Shown here one piece after another: positions 1-9,373 of a stretch of 64,000 nucleotides of DNA (position 1 is its first letter; each line of letters opens with the position of its first letter). This DNA comes from Corynebacterium sp. Marseille-P4321 (GTDB lineage: Bacteria; Actinomycetota; Actinomycetes; Mycobacteriales; Mycobacteriaceae). The translations under genes and the position numbers were made by a program. The DNA is taken from contig NZ_CAHJXO010000002.1 of assembly GCF_903645305.1 (NCBI RefSeq), positions 124,001-188,000 of the forward strand, written 5' to 3'. The notes below the pieces were generated by a model. That model searched no databases. It saw nothing but the letters and a program-made list of their open reading frames with translations, and was not told the DNA's origin.

Positions 1-1
1 A

Positions 2-3000
2 ATGGAGCCTAAAGCAACCACCGACGCTAAAAATTATCCAGATGTGGTTCTAGGACATTTTGACGGTTCGACGAGAAACGTCGGCGCGGTAGTCGAGCTC
101 AAAGGAGCAGCAATCTCACTCGATCGCCCTCAAAAGCGAGAGAGCAACCTGACCCCAGTTCAACAGGGATTCAAATACAAGGTGCAGTATCGATCATGCC
201 CCTTTGTAGTCGTTTCCAACTTCCAAGAATTCAGGATCTATAACGACAACCAACTTGACTACAATTCGTGGACTCTTGACGATCTTGTAGACCCTGCCAA
301 TGACTATTTCGGTTTCAAATCCTGGTTCTATCTCCTCCACTCCTCGCGCTTGACTGCGGAGACGGGGGAATCACTTACGGAGCAGCTCTTGACCGATATC
401 CGTATCGAGCAGGAGGCTATCGGCGAAAACCTTTACGCAAGATACGCTAACGCTCGACAGCATCTAATTAATTCGATTCTCACCGAGAATCCCAGCTATC
501 AAGATTCTCCCCAAAACGCGATCACATTTGCTCAGACGGTTATCGACAGGATCGTGTTTGTAGCGTTCGCAGAAGACAGAGGCCTACTTCCTTCGAATAC
601 TCTGCTGAGAGTCAAGCTGGAGTCAGAGCGCTCGGCTCTTGGTCTGAGCTTCTGGGACAATCTAAAGGTTCTATTCAAAGGAATCGATACTGGCACAGAT
701 GCACTTGGAATCCCTAACGGTTATAACGGCGGACTCTTCAAAGCTGACCCAGAATTGGATCAGCTTTCCATCTCGGATGATGCCCTCGCTCCGCTGATCG
801 AGCTCAGTGAGTTCGACTATTCCCATGACTCGAGCGTTGCCATTCTCGGAAGGATTTTTGAGCAATCGGTTAGCGACATTGAACAGCTCAAGAGCTCGGT
901 TTCCGCCACAGGGGGGACAATCATCCCACGAGTATCCCGGCGAAAGAAAGATGGAATCTTCTATACACCTGATTACATCGTCCGCTACATGGTTGATCAA
1001 ACCTTGGGTAAATACCTTCGGAACCTCGAGAAGACGATGCAGCAGGAAGTAAATCTGCACGGTGATCTCACTGACGAGAACTACGAGCGCCGCGAAAAGG
1101 AAGCCTACACTCGCTACCAGCAGGAGCTCCAGAAGATTCAAGTATTAGATCCGGCCTGTGGTTCCGGCGCATTTCTTGTCCATGTCTTCGACTTTTTGCT
1201 TGCAGAAAACCGCCGTGTTGGAGAGATTCTGAACACGCTGTTCGACACAGAAGATTTCTACAAAGAAATCCTGCAGAACAACCTCTTCGGAGTTGATCTC
1301 AACGAAGAATCGGTGGAGATCACGAAACTTAGTCTATGGCTAAAAACCGCAATCAAGGACAAGCAGCTAACGACTCTGGATAACAACATTAAAGTGGGAA
1401 ACAGCCTTACTCTTGACTGGTCCCAGGAATTCCCAACCGTGCTTTCAGGAGGCGGATTCGAGGTCATCCTAATGAATCCACCGTACATCAAGGAAGACGA
1501 AAATAAGGACGCTTTTGCGTCAGTCAAAACCAATCCAATATACCAAGGAAAAATGGATATTTGGTATATGTTTGGTGGTCTTGCACTCGACCTCATACAG
1601 GAAGAGACAGGCTATGTGGGAATTATTGCCCAGAACAACTGGGTCACAAGTGACGGTGCCCAAAAGTTCCGCAATAAGGTCATAGAGGAAGCCAGAATTG
1701 AACGGTTCGTCGATTTTGGCGCTTACAACGTCTTCAAAGAAGCCGGCATCCAGACGATGATAATGATATGCCGTAAATCAAATGCAGAGCCAAGGTATGA
1801 GTTTCCCTACCAAAAACTCGAAATTAGGAATGCTCGCGAGTCGGACGTAACCGACTTCTTAACCCAGGTAGACACAGAAGGGTCCCTGCGATTTACTACT
1901 CGCCTGGATAGAGCTGAAGCTTTGAACGAAACTATCACATTCGTTCCTCCAAAGGCCGGTCGGATCATAGAGACGATAGCTGCGAATGGAAGTTTCTTCA
2001 TTGACAGCAAAACCGAAATCTTCTCCGGCATTGACGGCCAGGAGACGGTTCGGAAGAAGGATGCCGAGAGGCTGTCTCAAATAGCGACCCAGCCGATTCA
2101 ATCAGGAGACGGAATCTTTGTCCTGACCAGAGAAGAGCTTAAGGCTAAAAATTTCGGCGCAAAAGACATGGAACTGGTTCGACCGATCTTTAGCACCACC
2201 GAGATCAACAGGTTTTTCGCTTCTAACTCGACTGATTCATTTGTAATCTTCACCGATTCTTCGTTTAGAGATCCGAAATCGTTGGATGAGTACCCAGGTA
2301 TTAAAAGGCATCTGGACCCGTATCAGCCGATCATGACAAGCGCGAATAAACCCTACGGTCTGCACCGTCCACGAGATACGAAGATCTATTCCGGCGAGCG
2401 CATCTTCGTAGTTCGGAAATCCGTTGGCCGACCACGCTTCTCCTACGTTGATTTCGAGGCTTATTTCAACCGCACGTTCAACGTCATCAAGACTGACCGC
2501 ATTGACAACAAATTCCTCACGGGCGTGCTCAATTCAAGTCTCGTGGCGTACTGGCTCAAATTCCAAGGAAAGATGCAAGGAGACAATTTCCAGGTGGATA
2601 TGAGGCCCCTCGGGTCCGTTCCGGTTGCGACAACGGATAATATCCAACCGATCGTCGCGCTCCACGACCGGCTTTGCGATCTGAATTCCGATCTTTACGA
2701 CTCGAGAACGAAGTTCGTAAGGACTCTGCGGACCTTGTATTCCATTCGGGCAATCCCGCGAGCGCTGTCTAGGTGGTGGGATCTCGATTTCACGGAGTTC
2801 TACCAAACCCTAGGACTCAAATTGCACCCCTCGGCTGTGGCCGATCTTGGGGATTATTTTCAGACTCAAACTCGAATTGTGCGCGATCTCCTGTCACAAA
2901 TACAGAAAGAGGAGTTCGAACTGGATGAGCTGGTTTTCGATCTGTACGAGATCCTTCCTGAAGATCGGCAGACTGTTAGGGCTGTCGTCATGGACGCAAC

Positions 3001-3010
3001 AGATTTGTAA
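2..3010 (+). CDS. Type IIG restriction-modification enzyme (Eco57I-like), 5' end outside window
   Basis: This single-chain enzyme should both cut DNA and methylate adenine in its site. At the start of the visible protein is a PD-(D/E)xK nuclease pattern: P13-D14, then E32-L-K34 in VVELK. The methyltransferase core follows, with SAM-binding motif DPACGSGAF near residues 382-390 and catalytic NPPY near 493-496. The last 350 residues are the likely target-recognition part. The first ATG sits at the window edge and family members usually have more residues before the nuclease motif, so the true start is probably upstream. The gene is clearly more AT-rich than the chromosome around it, which suggests horizontal transfer. 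No separate specificity or restriction subunit is visible. Confidence 0.85.
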   Translation: MEPKATTDAKNYPDVVLGHFDGSTRNVGAVVELKGAAISLDRPQKRESNLTPVQQGFKYKVQYRSCPFVVVSNFQEFRIYNDNQLDYNSWTLDDLVDPANDYFGFKSWFYLLHSSRLTAETGESLTEQLLTDIRIEQEAIGENLYARYANARQHLINSILTENPSYQDSPQNAITFAQTVIDRIVFVAFAEDRGLLPSNTLLRVKLESERSALGLSFWDNLKVLFKGIDTGTDALGIPNGYNGGLFKADPELDQLSISDDALAPLIELSEFDYSHDSSVAILGRIFEQSVSDIEQLKSSVSATGGTIIPRVSRRKKDGIFYTPDYIVRYMVDQTLGKYLRNLEKTMQQEVNLHGDLTDENYERREKEAYTRYQQELQKIQVLDPACGSGAFLVHVFDFLLAENRRVGEILNTLFDTEDFYKEILQNNLFGVDLNEESVEITKLSLWLKTAIKDKQLTTLDNNIKVGNSLTLDWSQEFPTVLSGGGFEVILMNPPYIKEDENKDAFASVKTNPIYQGKMDIWYMFGGLALDLIQEETGYVGIIAQNNWVTSDGAQKFRNKVIEEARIERFVDFGAYNVFKEAGIQTMIMICRKSNAEPRYEFPYQKLEIRNARESDVTDFLTQVDTEGSLRFTTRLDRAEALNETITFVPPKAGRIIETIAANGSFFIDSKTEIFSGIDGQETVRKKDAERLSQIATQPIQSGDGIFVLTREELKAKNFGAKDMELVRPIFSTTEINRFFASNSTDSFVIFTDSSFRDPKSLDEYPGIKRHLDPYQPIMTSANKPYGLHRPRDTKIYSGERIFVVRKSVGRPRFSYVDFEAYFNRTFNVIKTDRIDNKFLTGVLNSSLVAYWLKFQGKMQGDNFQVDMRPLGSVPVATTDNIQPIVALHDRLCDLNSDLYDSRTKFVRTLRTLYSIRAIPRALSRWWDLDFTEFYQTLGLKLHPSAVADLGDYFQTQTRIVRDLLSQIQKEEFELDELVFDLYEILPEDRQTVRAVVMDATDL

Positions 3011-3040
3011 CCGGTTTTGCGTTGAAAGTCCGCCGCCCGA

Positions 3041-3901
3041 TCAACTAAAGCTCACTCGCCGAGGAACTTCTCGGGCTTTAGTGTCAAACCTGAGCGTTCC
3101 GCGCACCCGCACCTCAGCGCGTCCGCCAACCCAGATCTGCCCGCCTTCGTCGGAGATATCCACGCGCCCATCGCGGCCGAGCGCTGTGCCTTGCGACACC
3201 GAGTACCGCTCAGGCACATCACCACGGGTGCGCAGCCACTGCGCCATCGCACCGTTCGCGCTGCCCGTAACGGGATCTTCGAACGTCGGCGTAAACGCCC
3301 GCAGCTCGTACGCCGGGTCGCCTTTCCCGGTCAGCGCGGCAAATGCCACTTTCAGCCCCGGCACCTTGGGGTGAGACAGTCCGCGAAGTGTTTCCACGCT
3401 GTCCAGCAAGCCCAGTTTCCAGCCGGGGCCGTTGTCGCCGAAGGAAGCGTCGATAAGCAATTGCTCCTCGATTTTGAAGGCCTGAAGGATTTCGCGGCGG
3501 TCTTCAGCTGACAGCGGGCCGGAGCGGATCAGGGGTGGTGTGGCGAAGGAGAGCGTGTCGCCTTCGATGCGCACCTCGACGTTGCCCACGCCGCATTCTT
3601 GGACGAGGACGCAGTTGCGGGCGGGACTGCCGCCGAGCTCGAGGAACGCCCGCGCGGTGCCGAGGGTGGGGTGGCCTGCGAATTCGTACTCCTCCACGGG
3701 CGAGAAGATGCGCACGCGGTAGTCGGCGCCGGGACTTCGGGGCGCGAGGAGGAACGTGGTTTCGGAGAAGTTCGTCCACGCGGCGATCGCCTGCATTTCG
3801 GCGGTGCTCAGCTCGTCGGCGCCTGCTACCACCGCGAGCGGGTTGCCGGTGAACGGGCCGGTGGCGAAGACATCGATTTCAAGAAAGTCGTGCGTGGTCA
3901 C
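3041..3901 (-). CDS. PhzF family isomerase/epimerase-like protein
   Basis: The 286-residue protein has the normal length for the PhzF/DapF-like fold. It carries family signatures: GNPLAVV near residue 19, catalytic Glu in NFSETTF near residue 47, GHPTLGTA near 77, and DPVTGSANGA in the C-terminal half. PhzF acts in phenazine synthesis, but most relatives have unknown substrates and no phenazine genes are visible here, so the substrate is open. The GTG start lies 20 bp after the stop of the large NTPase gene on the same strand, so the two are probably co-transcribed. Its high GC content contrasts with both neighbours, and it carries one copy of the GCTTATCGACG motif, which suggests it belongs to the resident genome. 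Confidence 0.85.
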   Translation of the reverse strand: MTTHDFLEIDVFATGPFTGNPLAVVAGADELSTAEMQAIAAWTNFSETTFLLAPRSPGADYRVRIFSPVEEYEFAGHPTLGTARAFLELGGSPARNCVLVQECGVGNVEVRIEGDTLSFATPPLIRSGPLSAEDRREILQAFKIEEQLLIDASFGDNGPGWKLGLLDSVETLRGLSHPKVPGLKVAFAALTGKGDPAYELRAFTPTFEDPVTGSANGAMAQWLRTRGDVPERYSVSQGTALGRDGRVDISDEGGQIWVGGRAEVRVRGTLRFDTKAREVPRRVSFS

Positions 3902-3921
3902 TGGGTCAACCTTGAAGTTCT

Positions 3922-6900
3922 TTAGCTAATCGGTTTCGCACGTCGTGTGACTTTTAACCTTCCGCCTTCCATCGGGATCATTCTAGAGACTGTACCAACA
4001 GTATTACCTGCGCGGTCGATGAGATTTGCGAGACCTTCGAAATCTTTGAATACTTCATGACCGGGCTTTCGCTCCAACAGATTTCTGAACTCTGGACCCA
4101 TCAAAGTGAAAAGTTCTCGCATAAAGCGAGCATCTGTTTCCGTCTCGGGCAGGGTCAGAATAACCGGAGTTAATAATTTGTAGAATTCGTATCGGTCTAG
4201 TCCAGAACGATCAGCACCTGCTATTTTTAGAATAAAACTCTTGTCCAGTTCGAGGCCGTGCTCGATTGCGAATTCCAAAATCGATCGAATTTCCTCGCCG
4301 CCGAAGTCTGTTTGAATACTGTGCTCGTTAAGCCAATCGATGATCAATAACCTAATTTCAGACTCTATTTGGTCTGAATTCAGCAGCTCACCGTACCGTG
4401 ACAGAGCTGTAAATGACTCGGGGGCGAAATCATTGGCTCCTAAGGCTGAACTTTCCAGGAAGGCAACGGCTAAATCGGGCCTATCCAACTGTGTTAGACT
4501 TCGAAAATTTTGGGAAGAGTCCTCTACAACCCCTGTTCGCAATGTAGTCCTTATCTTGCTTGGAGTTAGGGCCCCTAGATCATCCCATCCGAAGTCACCG
4601 TTCCAGTCAGTGAGTTGACTGACCAAAATCTCACGTTTGTCTTCCCCACCCGGCCAGGTTTCGGGTTGCAACAGCTCCAAACCTAGTTTTTCAAGATCCT
4701 CAGAATCTATCTCCGGTGGTTCTCTCCCGCCCACCTCAGCGTTTGGCAGCAAACCATTTCTGTTCAGCAATTCAATTACCGCGCTGTCGAGTTTGCCTGG
4801 GGCTTCCAGTACATACGTCAAAACATTTCTCGTCGTTGTGGCCATTAATCCAGTCCTCGCCAAGATCTCGCGAAGCCGGCCGCTTACCCGACGTACATCA
4901 GTAAATAAAACGCCCGCACTACATAGCGAGAGTAAATATGCAAAGTTCTTTTCCCAGTCTTCTCCTCTAACTTCTTCCGATGAACCCGAGTCTCCTGCCA
5001 GCGCTGCATCAATCACCGGTAGAACCTCATCGATAAACTCAGCCTCCTCACCGGGCATGATCGAATATCCAGAAAAGTCCCCGAGAATCGCTTCGTAAAG
5101 AGCAGGATTTTGAGCAGCCTGAATCAACAGGCTGGGATAAGGGGCCAACTGGACTAAAGATGGCGACAACACTTCCGGTAGAAGTCTGGATAGATTCGAT
5201 GAACTTAGTCGAACCATTCCCCTATCCGCAAACTCTTTCGATGCAGCGTAGTTCAATGTTCCCAGATCAACTTTCAGGCCACCCGCATTCGCGATCGCGC
5301 CTACTGCCCCAGCAACCACGCCCTCAGGCGAATCCTGACTACACAGTATTGGTAGGGATTCATAAATCCGCTCAAGAGTAATCATGAATTCGACACCAAT
5401 TTCAATAGAAGTTTCGGAGGCTTCAGCGAGAACGCAGTCCAACACAAAAACTAGGCCAGCATCCCCAGCTGAGCCGAGAAGTTCGTGAAGTTGATCGTTG
5501 AGAATCGCATTAAAGCTCCTGGAAATCAGGCTTATGATATCTCGTGCAAAATGTTCCTGATCTTCGTTGCCCGGCATCGCAATCGTACTATCGACTAGTG
5601 CGTGAACTGTTTGGGAAATGATCTCGCTGGAGTTAACTTCATCCTTTAAATCGGTCAGAATCTTCTGCACGAGATCTTTTCCGCCGGGTCCATCAGCATG
5701 TTCGGCTAAATGTAGGAGAAAATCACCGTTGGTCGCTCCGGCCAAACTCGGCATTTCCGTTCGCTCGAGGCGAGCAAGAATCGCATCACAACTGCGCTTA
5801 TCAAGCTTTTGGTAGGGCGAAGGTTGAATTCGCTCTATGTTGCTTACGACGAATCGCTGAGCCAAAAGCGTATCAAGCCCTTCCTGGAACGTCGAGGTAC
5901 TGAGGTAGAAATCTGTATCGATGTATCCCTTCTTCACCAAATCTCTACTGAGTGGCTGTCTAAGGTGTCTATCGATCATCTCGTCTAGATCAAGCCGGGA
6001 TTGTTCCGGAATACCGAAAGACTCGTGTCTGCCTGCCACCTCGCGAAAGTGGTAGATACTCCCCTTCCTCGATTCCCGAGAGAAGAGCCTCAGTGCGTCT
6101 ATTTCAGCGTTCGCCTCATCCGTTGCAAGTTCAAGCCGTTCCTCGGATAGATTCCCGCTACGGATGATAGTTATGAGAGTTGCAGGATTGATACTCACTG
6201 TGGGATAGGAAGAAGCACGCCACTGAATCGGCCCAGAAAGTTTCTTAAAATTTTCGACAACATTGGACCAGAAATCTTTAAAATCATACTCTCCATCCTG
6301 TCGGAAGGCTTGACCTTCGATTGTCAATTCGCTTTGTGAAAAATCAACTGGCTCGATTTGGTGACCAATCTCGCACTGAAGATGCTCCCGGAGTCGTTCA
6401 TTGAAGGTATGAACCAGGGGCTCAGCCAACAGATGCAGGTAGGCGGACTGCTTCAAGCCATCGATTCGTAAAGAAATTTCTCTCTGTGTGTCAGCCACGT
6501 GTTTGTAGAAGGAATCAAGCAGCTGATCTAAATCACTAGTTCCTCTTAGCACCCTTTCAAAATCGTCCAGATGAGTATTTTTGTACGCGACTATTGCCAA
6601 AACCGACTCATCTGATACGTGTTCTATTACCCTCTCTCGGAAAACACAGAACTCGTATGCAATGTTCAACAGGAGGCGGTGATCCACTACATGGGTCCCG
6701 ATCAGATGTAACAATTCTCGATCAAAGGATCTATTCGGAGCCACCCTCTGCAGCTCTTGATTCAAAAATTCGTATGAATTACGGTGTGTTGCGAATGGGA
6801 CCACGGGGATAATGACATCAAAAAACTTGGTGCGGTTTTCCGCGGCTCGTTCAGCGCAACTGGAACGATCAGTCTGGTTGAGCTTCGATCTTGGCGGCGT

Positions 6901-7830
6901 CCCTACTCCCGATGAGTCCTGTTCTCCTTCCACTTGGGCCGCTATAATCGACCGGTCGAGTGAGAAGACTGAATCCTTTAGAACATACAGAAACCTCACT
7001 GGTTGAGTTCTTGACTTCTTAGAGCTAGCGAGCGCCATGTTGATCTGCTGATTTAGCTCACGGAGTGATTCAAAAATACTAGGACTGTTAAACCGGTCCA
7101 GATCCTCAAAAACCACGAGATTAGTTTTTGAAACTCGGAAGTAATAGACGATCTCAGATAGGTATTTGTCGAAGTACGATTCATCACCGGTATCGAGTTC
7201 TAGCCTGCCTGGCCCTACCGATAACCCCTTAATTTTTGGCTTGTCAGTGATGAGAAACGCCGCTAGCCCTACAAGCCCAGTGATAACACCCCAGAGAAGA
7301 ACAAATCGGAGAATTGGGCCGTAACTAACACTCCCGTTCCTGACCCAATCCTTCCAAAGGGCCGGCGCTTGGAAAAGGAAGTACGTCAGTAGGATCACAA
7401 ATGCTGTCAGCAAATAGCGCAGCAATCTCTGCCACCAAGTCGGGACAACAATTCCACGGAACTCAGATTTAGGCATTTTCGATGGATCTTCTCGGAATAT
7501 AAACTGCTTCAGCACCTCCTTTTGAATGTGATGCTCCGTCTCGCTAGCGGACTCTTGCCCATCGAGGTCAAAAGAAGCCAAGCTCACCAGAATGGCCCTG
7601 TTACTCGTAACCCCTCGATTAGGATCTTCACTTTGTAGCGCTGTGAAAAGCCCCTCAACGATGCTGCTCTTTCCCGATCCGTAGGGGCCTGTAAGAGCTA
7701 AATTCTGAAACCGCGGATCCTGAAGTGCATAAAGCAGTTGACGCACGTAAAAACCATGCGTTTCCTCGCTATAAGCGGGCCCCAAGTAAACGGGTTGAAG
7801 CCCCTTATTCTCTTCCCTTTTGCCGCTCAA
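3922..7830 (-). CDS. YobI-type membrane-associated P-loop NTPase, candidate defence ATPase
   Basis: This 1302-residue protein starts with a P-loop NTPase module: Walker A GPYGSGKSS at residues 48-56 and Walker B LVVFEDLDRF near 240-250. Two hydrophobic segments lie between them, near residues 134-153 and 174-196, so the ATPase is probably membrane-attached. The arrangement matches the YobI family, large ATPases that often sit beside restriction systems. The remaining 900 residues look helical and I recognise no effector domain in them. The start is TTG, the only usable start before an upstream in-frame stop. The gene is AT-rich, like the type IIG gene 900 bp away. A role in anti-phage defence is inferred from family and context. 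Confidence 0.75.
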   Translation of the reverse strand: MSGKREENKGLQPVYLGPAYSEETHGFYVRQLLYALQDPRFQNLALTGPYGSGKSSIVEGLFTALQSEDPNRGVTSNRAILVSLASFDLDGQESASETEHHIQKEVLKQFIFREDPSKMPKSEFRGIVVPTWWQRLLRYLLTAFVILLTYFLFQAPALWKDWVRNGSVSYGPILRFVLLWGVITGLVGLAAFLITDKPKIKGLSVGPGRLELDTGDESYFDKYLSEIVYYFRVSKTNLVVFEDLDRFNSPSIFESLRELNQQINMALASSKKSRTQPVRFLYVLKDSVFSLDRSIIAAQVEGEQDSSGVGTPPRSKLNQTDRSSCAERAAENRTKFFDVIIPVVPFATHRNSYEFLNQELQRVAPNRSFDRELLHLIGTHVVDHRLLLNIAYEFCVFRERVIEHVSDESVLAIVAYKNTHLDDFERVLRGTSDLDQLLDSFYKHVADTQREISLRIDGLKQSAYLHLLAEPLVHTFNERLREHLQCEIGHQIEPVDFSQSELTIEGQAFRQDGEYDFKDFWSNVVENFKKLSGPIQWRASSYPTVSINPATLITIIRSGNLSEERLELATDEANAEIDALRLFSRESRKGSIYHFREVAGRHESFGIPEQSRLDLDEMIDRHLRQPLSRDLVKKGYIDTDFYLSTSTFQEGLDTLLAQRFVVSNIERIQPSPYQKLDKRSCDAILARLERTEMPSLAGATNGDFLLHLAEHADGPGGKDLVQKILTDLKDEVNSSEIISQTVHALVDSTIAMPGNEDQEHFARDIISLISRSFNAILNDQLHELLGSAGDAGLVFVLDCVLAEASETSIEIGVEFMITLERIYESLPILCSQDSPEGVVAGAVGAIANAGGLKVDLGTLNYAASKEFADRGMVRLSSSNLSRLLPEVLSPSLVQLAPYPSLLIQAAQNPALYEAILGDFSGYSIMPGEEAEFIDEVLPVIDAALAGDSGSSEEVRGEDWEKNFAYLLSLCSAGVLFTDVRRVSGRLREILARTGLMATTTRNVLTYVLEAPGKLDSAVIELLNRNGLLPNAEVGGREPPEIDSEDLEKLGLELLQPETWPGGEDKREILVSQLTDWNGDFGWDDLGALTPSKIRTTLRTGVVEDSSQNFRSLTQLDRPDLAVAFLESSALGANDFAPESFTALSRYGELLNSDQIESEIRLLIIDWLNEHSIQTDFGGEEIRSILEFAIEHGLELDKSFILKIAGADRSGLDRYEFYKLLTPVILTLPETETDARFMRELFTLMGPEFRNLLERKPGHEVFKDFEGLANLIDRAGNTVGTVSRMIPMEGGRLKVTRRAKPIS

Positions 7831-8048
7831 TCCCTCGATTACCTAGCACATCAGTGGGTGCCCGATTCGCCCCAGCTTTTGTTTTACCGCGTAAGCGGAC
7901 TAGGTCGATCATACGCGAGAGAGGTTGCACAGGTTCCATTCCGAAGATTAGCCAGCGATGAAAAACGTACCTCCCAATCGTTCGATCGCGGTCTCGTTGC
8001 CAGGACCGCCCCAAGCATTAGGGCTACATCGAGACCGGTTGATCGGTG

Positions 8049-8084
8049 GAAAAGCCCCCGACCCGGCATCCGGATCGGGGGCTT
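8049..8084 (-). terminator. Rho-independent terminator of the first tRNA-Glu
   Basis: On the minus strand the arms AAGCCCCCGA and TCGGGGGCTT enclose a further CCGG/CCGG stem and are followed by a short T run. It lies 7 bp beyond the 3' end of tRNA-Glu. Confidence 0.8.
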
Positions 8085-8090
8085 CATTGG

Positions 8091-8163
8091 TACCCCGTAC
8101 GGGATTTGAACCCGTGTTACCGCCGTGAGAGGGCGACGTCCTAGGCCGCTAGACGAACGGGGC
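8091..8163 (-). tRNA. tRNA-Glu (anticodon CTC), copy 1
   Basis: The minus-strand sequence folds into a 73-nt cloverleaf. The acceptor stem is GCCCCGT/ACGGGGT with discriminator A, the D arm contains TAGCGGCCTAGGA, the anticodon loop is CCTCTCA with anticodon CTC, and the T loop is GGTTCAAATCC. CCA is not encoded. The sequence is identical to the second copy 1.28 kb away. The 3' end faces the AT-rich accessory block, the usual side for tRNA-targeted integration. Confidence 0.95.
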
Positions 8164-8256
8164 GCGCTCGCTGTGTTTGCGACTTGATCACAATAAAGGA
8201 CGCAACCCGGTACCGACAAATCAGCAGGTGAGCGGGCAAGCCATTACCCTGGCGCC

Positions 8257-9087
8257 ATGCGTTTCTTCGACCACGACACCATCATGCGTGCCCTCACCCC
8301 CGCGGAAGCAGTCGACGCGATCCGCGCGGCGCTGAAGTCCGGCGTAGATCCTTCCGCTGACGCCCCGCGCACGAAGGTCCCGATCCCCCACGGCGAGATG
8401 CACCTCTTACCCGCGGCGTTCGGCAACTGGGCCGGTGTGAAGGTCCTGGGTCTCCAGCCACCGGGCTCAGAGCTCCCGGTGCCGCTCGTCCAAGGCTCGT
8501 ATCTTCTCTTTGAGGGCAAGACGCTGACACCGCATTCGCTTCTCGACGGCACGTCGCTCACCACCCTGCGCACCCCCGCCGTCGCGGTCGCGGCGGTGCG
8601 TGACGTGCTCACGACGTCCTCGGGTCCGCTTGACGTGGCGGTCTTTGGCACGGGTGCACAGGGCGTGGGCCACGCTGCAACCGTGGCGAATGTGTTGGAT
8701 GGCGTGCGTGACGTGCACGTCACGTTCATCTCCCGGACCCCGCGTGAGGGACTACCCGGCGAGTGGGCGGAAGCCGGTAGCGAAACGGCTGCCGAAGCGC
8801 TCGGCCGGGCAGGGCTCGTGATTACAGCCACGACATCGCCGACTCCGATCCTCCAGGCCGCCGATCTGCAGGAGGACGCAGTCGTCCTGGCCGTGGGCTC
8901 GCACACCACAGACGCGCGCGAACTGCCCGCCGATCTGCTCGACGGGGCGCAGGTCATCGTGGAGGATGTCTCCGCAGCGATGCGGGAAGCCGGCGACGTC
9001 GTACTCGCGATCGCCGACGGGGTGCTCGAAGAGTCGGACCTTATCCCGATGGCAGATGTGGTGACCGGCCGCGTGACGTTGGACTAG
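8257..9087 (+). CDS. Ornithine cyclodeaminase/mu-crystallin family protein, cut short by an in-frame amber codon
   Basis: The family contains NAD(P)-dependent ornithine or alanine enzymes and ketimine reductases. The substrate here is unknown. The N-terminal part (RTKVPIPHGEMHLLPA, GVKVLGL, SLTTLRTPA) and the Rossmann segment DVAVFGTGAQG near residue 130 are intact. The frame stops at TAG 9085-9087 after VTGRVTLD. In the same frame the next 29 codons encode the expected family C-terminus (KTVGMPWEDLAVAAAVVERA), so this looks like a nonsense mutation rather than a natural end. Without those residues the last helix of the fold is lost. A sequencing error or readthrough are alternatives. The gene lies between two identical tRNA-Glu copies. 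Confidence 0.8.
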   Translation: MRFFDHDTIMRALTPAEAVDAIRAALKSGVDPSADAPRTKVPIPHGEMHLLPAAFGNWAGVKVLGLQPPGSELPVPLVQGSYLLFEGKTLTPHSLLDGTSLTTLRTPAVAVAAVRDVLTTSSGPLDVAVFGTGAQGVGHAATVANVLDGVRDVHVTFISRTPREGLPGEWAEAGSETAAEALGRAGLVITATTSPTPILQAADLQEDAVVLAVGSHTTDARELPADLLDGAQVIVEDVSAAMREAGDVVLAIADGVLEESDLIPMADVVTGRVTLD

Positions 9088-9174
9088 GGCCAGCGGATCG
9101 TGTGCAAGACGGTGGGCATGCCGTGGGAGGATCTCGCCGTAGCGGCCGCTGTGGTGGAGCGAGCGATGTCCTAA
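9088..9174 (+). pseudogene. Detached C-terminal segment of the ornithine cyclodeaminase gene
   Basis: These 28 codons plus a TAA stop continue the frame of the upstream gene directly after its amber codon. They contain the conserved C-terminal pattern SVG(M/L)-x-x-EDLA-x-A-x-x-V-x-ERA, here as TVGMPWEDLAVAAAVVERA. No separate start signal is visible. Confidence 0.7.
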
Positions 9175-9230
9175 ACCGAAGTCACCCCATCGAACTTCCG
9201 GTGTTTTTTGGAAGGCGATCGCTCGGAGAA

Positions 9231-9293
9231 TCCAGCAGGTAATATCCAGCATTTCGGCCTGAAACGGAGATCTGCTGGGTTCTACCTGCTGGA
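9231..9293. repeat. Long imperfect hairpin (inverted repeat) in the spacer before tRNA-Glu copy 2
   Basis: TCCAGCAGGTA (9231-9241) pairs perfectly with TACCTGCTGGA (9283-9293). Inside it CCAGCA (9246-9251) pairs with TGCTGG (9273-9278), separated on each side by three unpaired bases. No T run follows, so it is not a standard terminator. It resembles the hairpin at 33871-33940 in layout and partly in sequence. Function unknown. Confidence 0.65.
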
Positions 9294-9326
9294 AATAACC
9301 TGCACTGCCCCAACCCCGAACACGCG

Positions 9327-9365
9327 AAAACCTCCGGGTTCAGTTTCGCACTGACCGCGGAGGTT
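9327..9365 (-). terminator. Terminator of the second tRNA-Glu
   Basis: The minus-strand hairpin has arms AAACCTCCG and CGGAGGTTT extended by GTCAG/CTGA-type pairing, followed by a short T run. It begins 9 bp after the tRNA 3' end. Its sequence differs from the terminator of copy 1. Confidence 0.7.
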
Positions 9366-9373
9366 TCGCTTTG

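Noticed and set aside
1..8090. A prophage or integrative element
   Set aside because: I found no integrase, transposase or phage structural gene in the visible part. The left border is outside the window.
9231..9293. A T-box riboswitch or tRNA-like element before the tRNA genes
   Set aside because: There is no specifier loop, T-box sequence or downstream amino-acid gene in the right direction.
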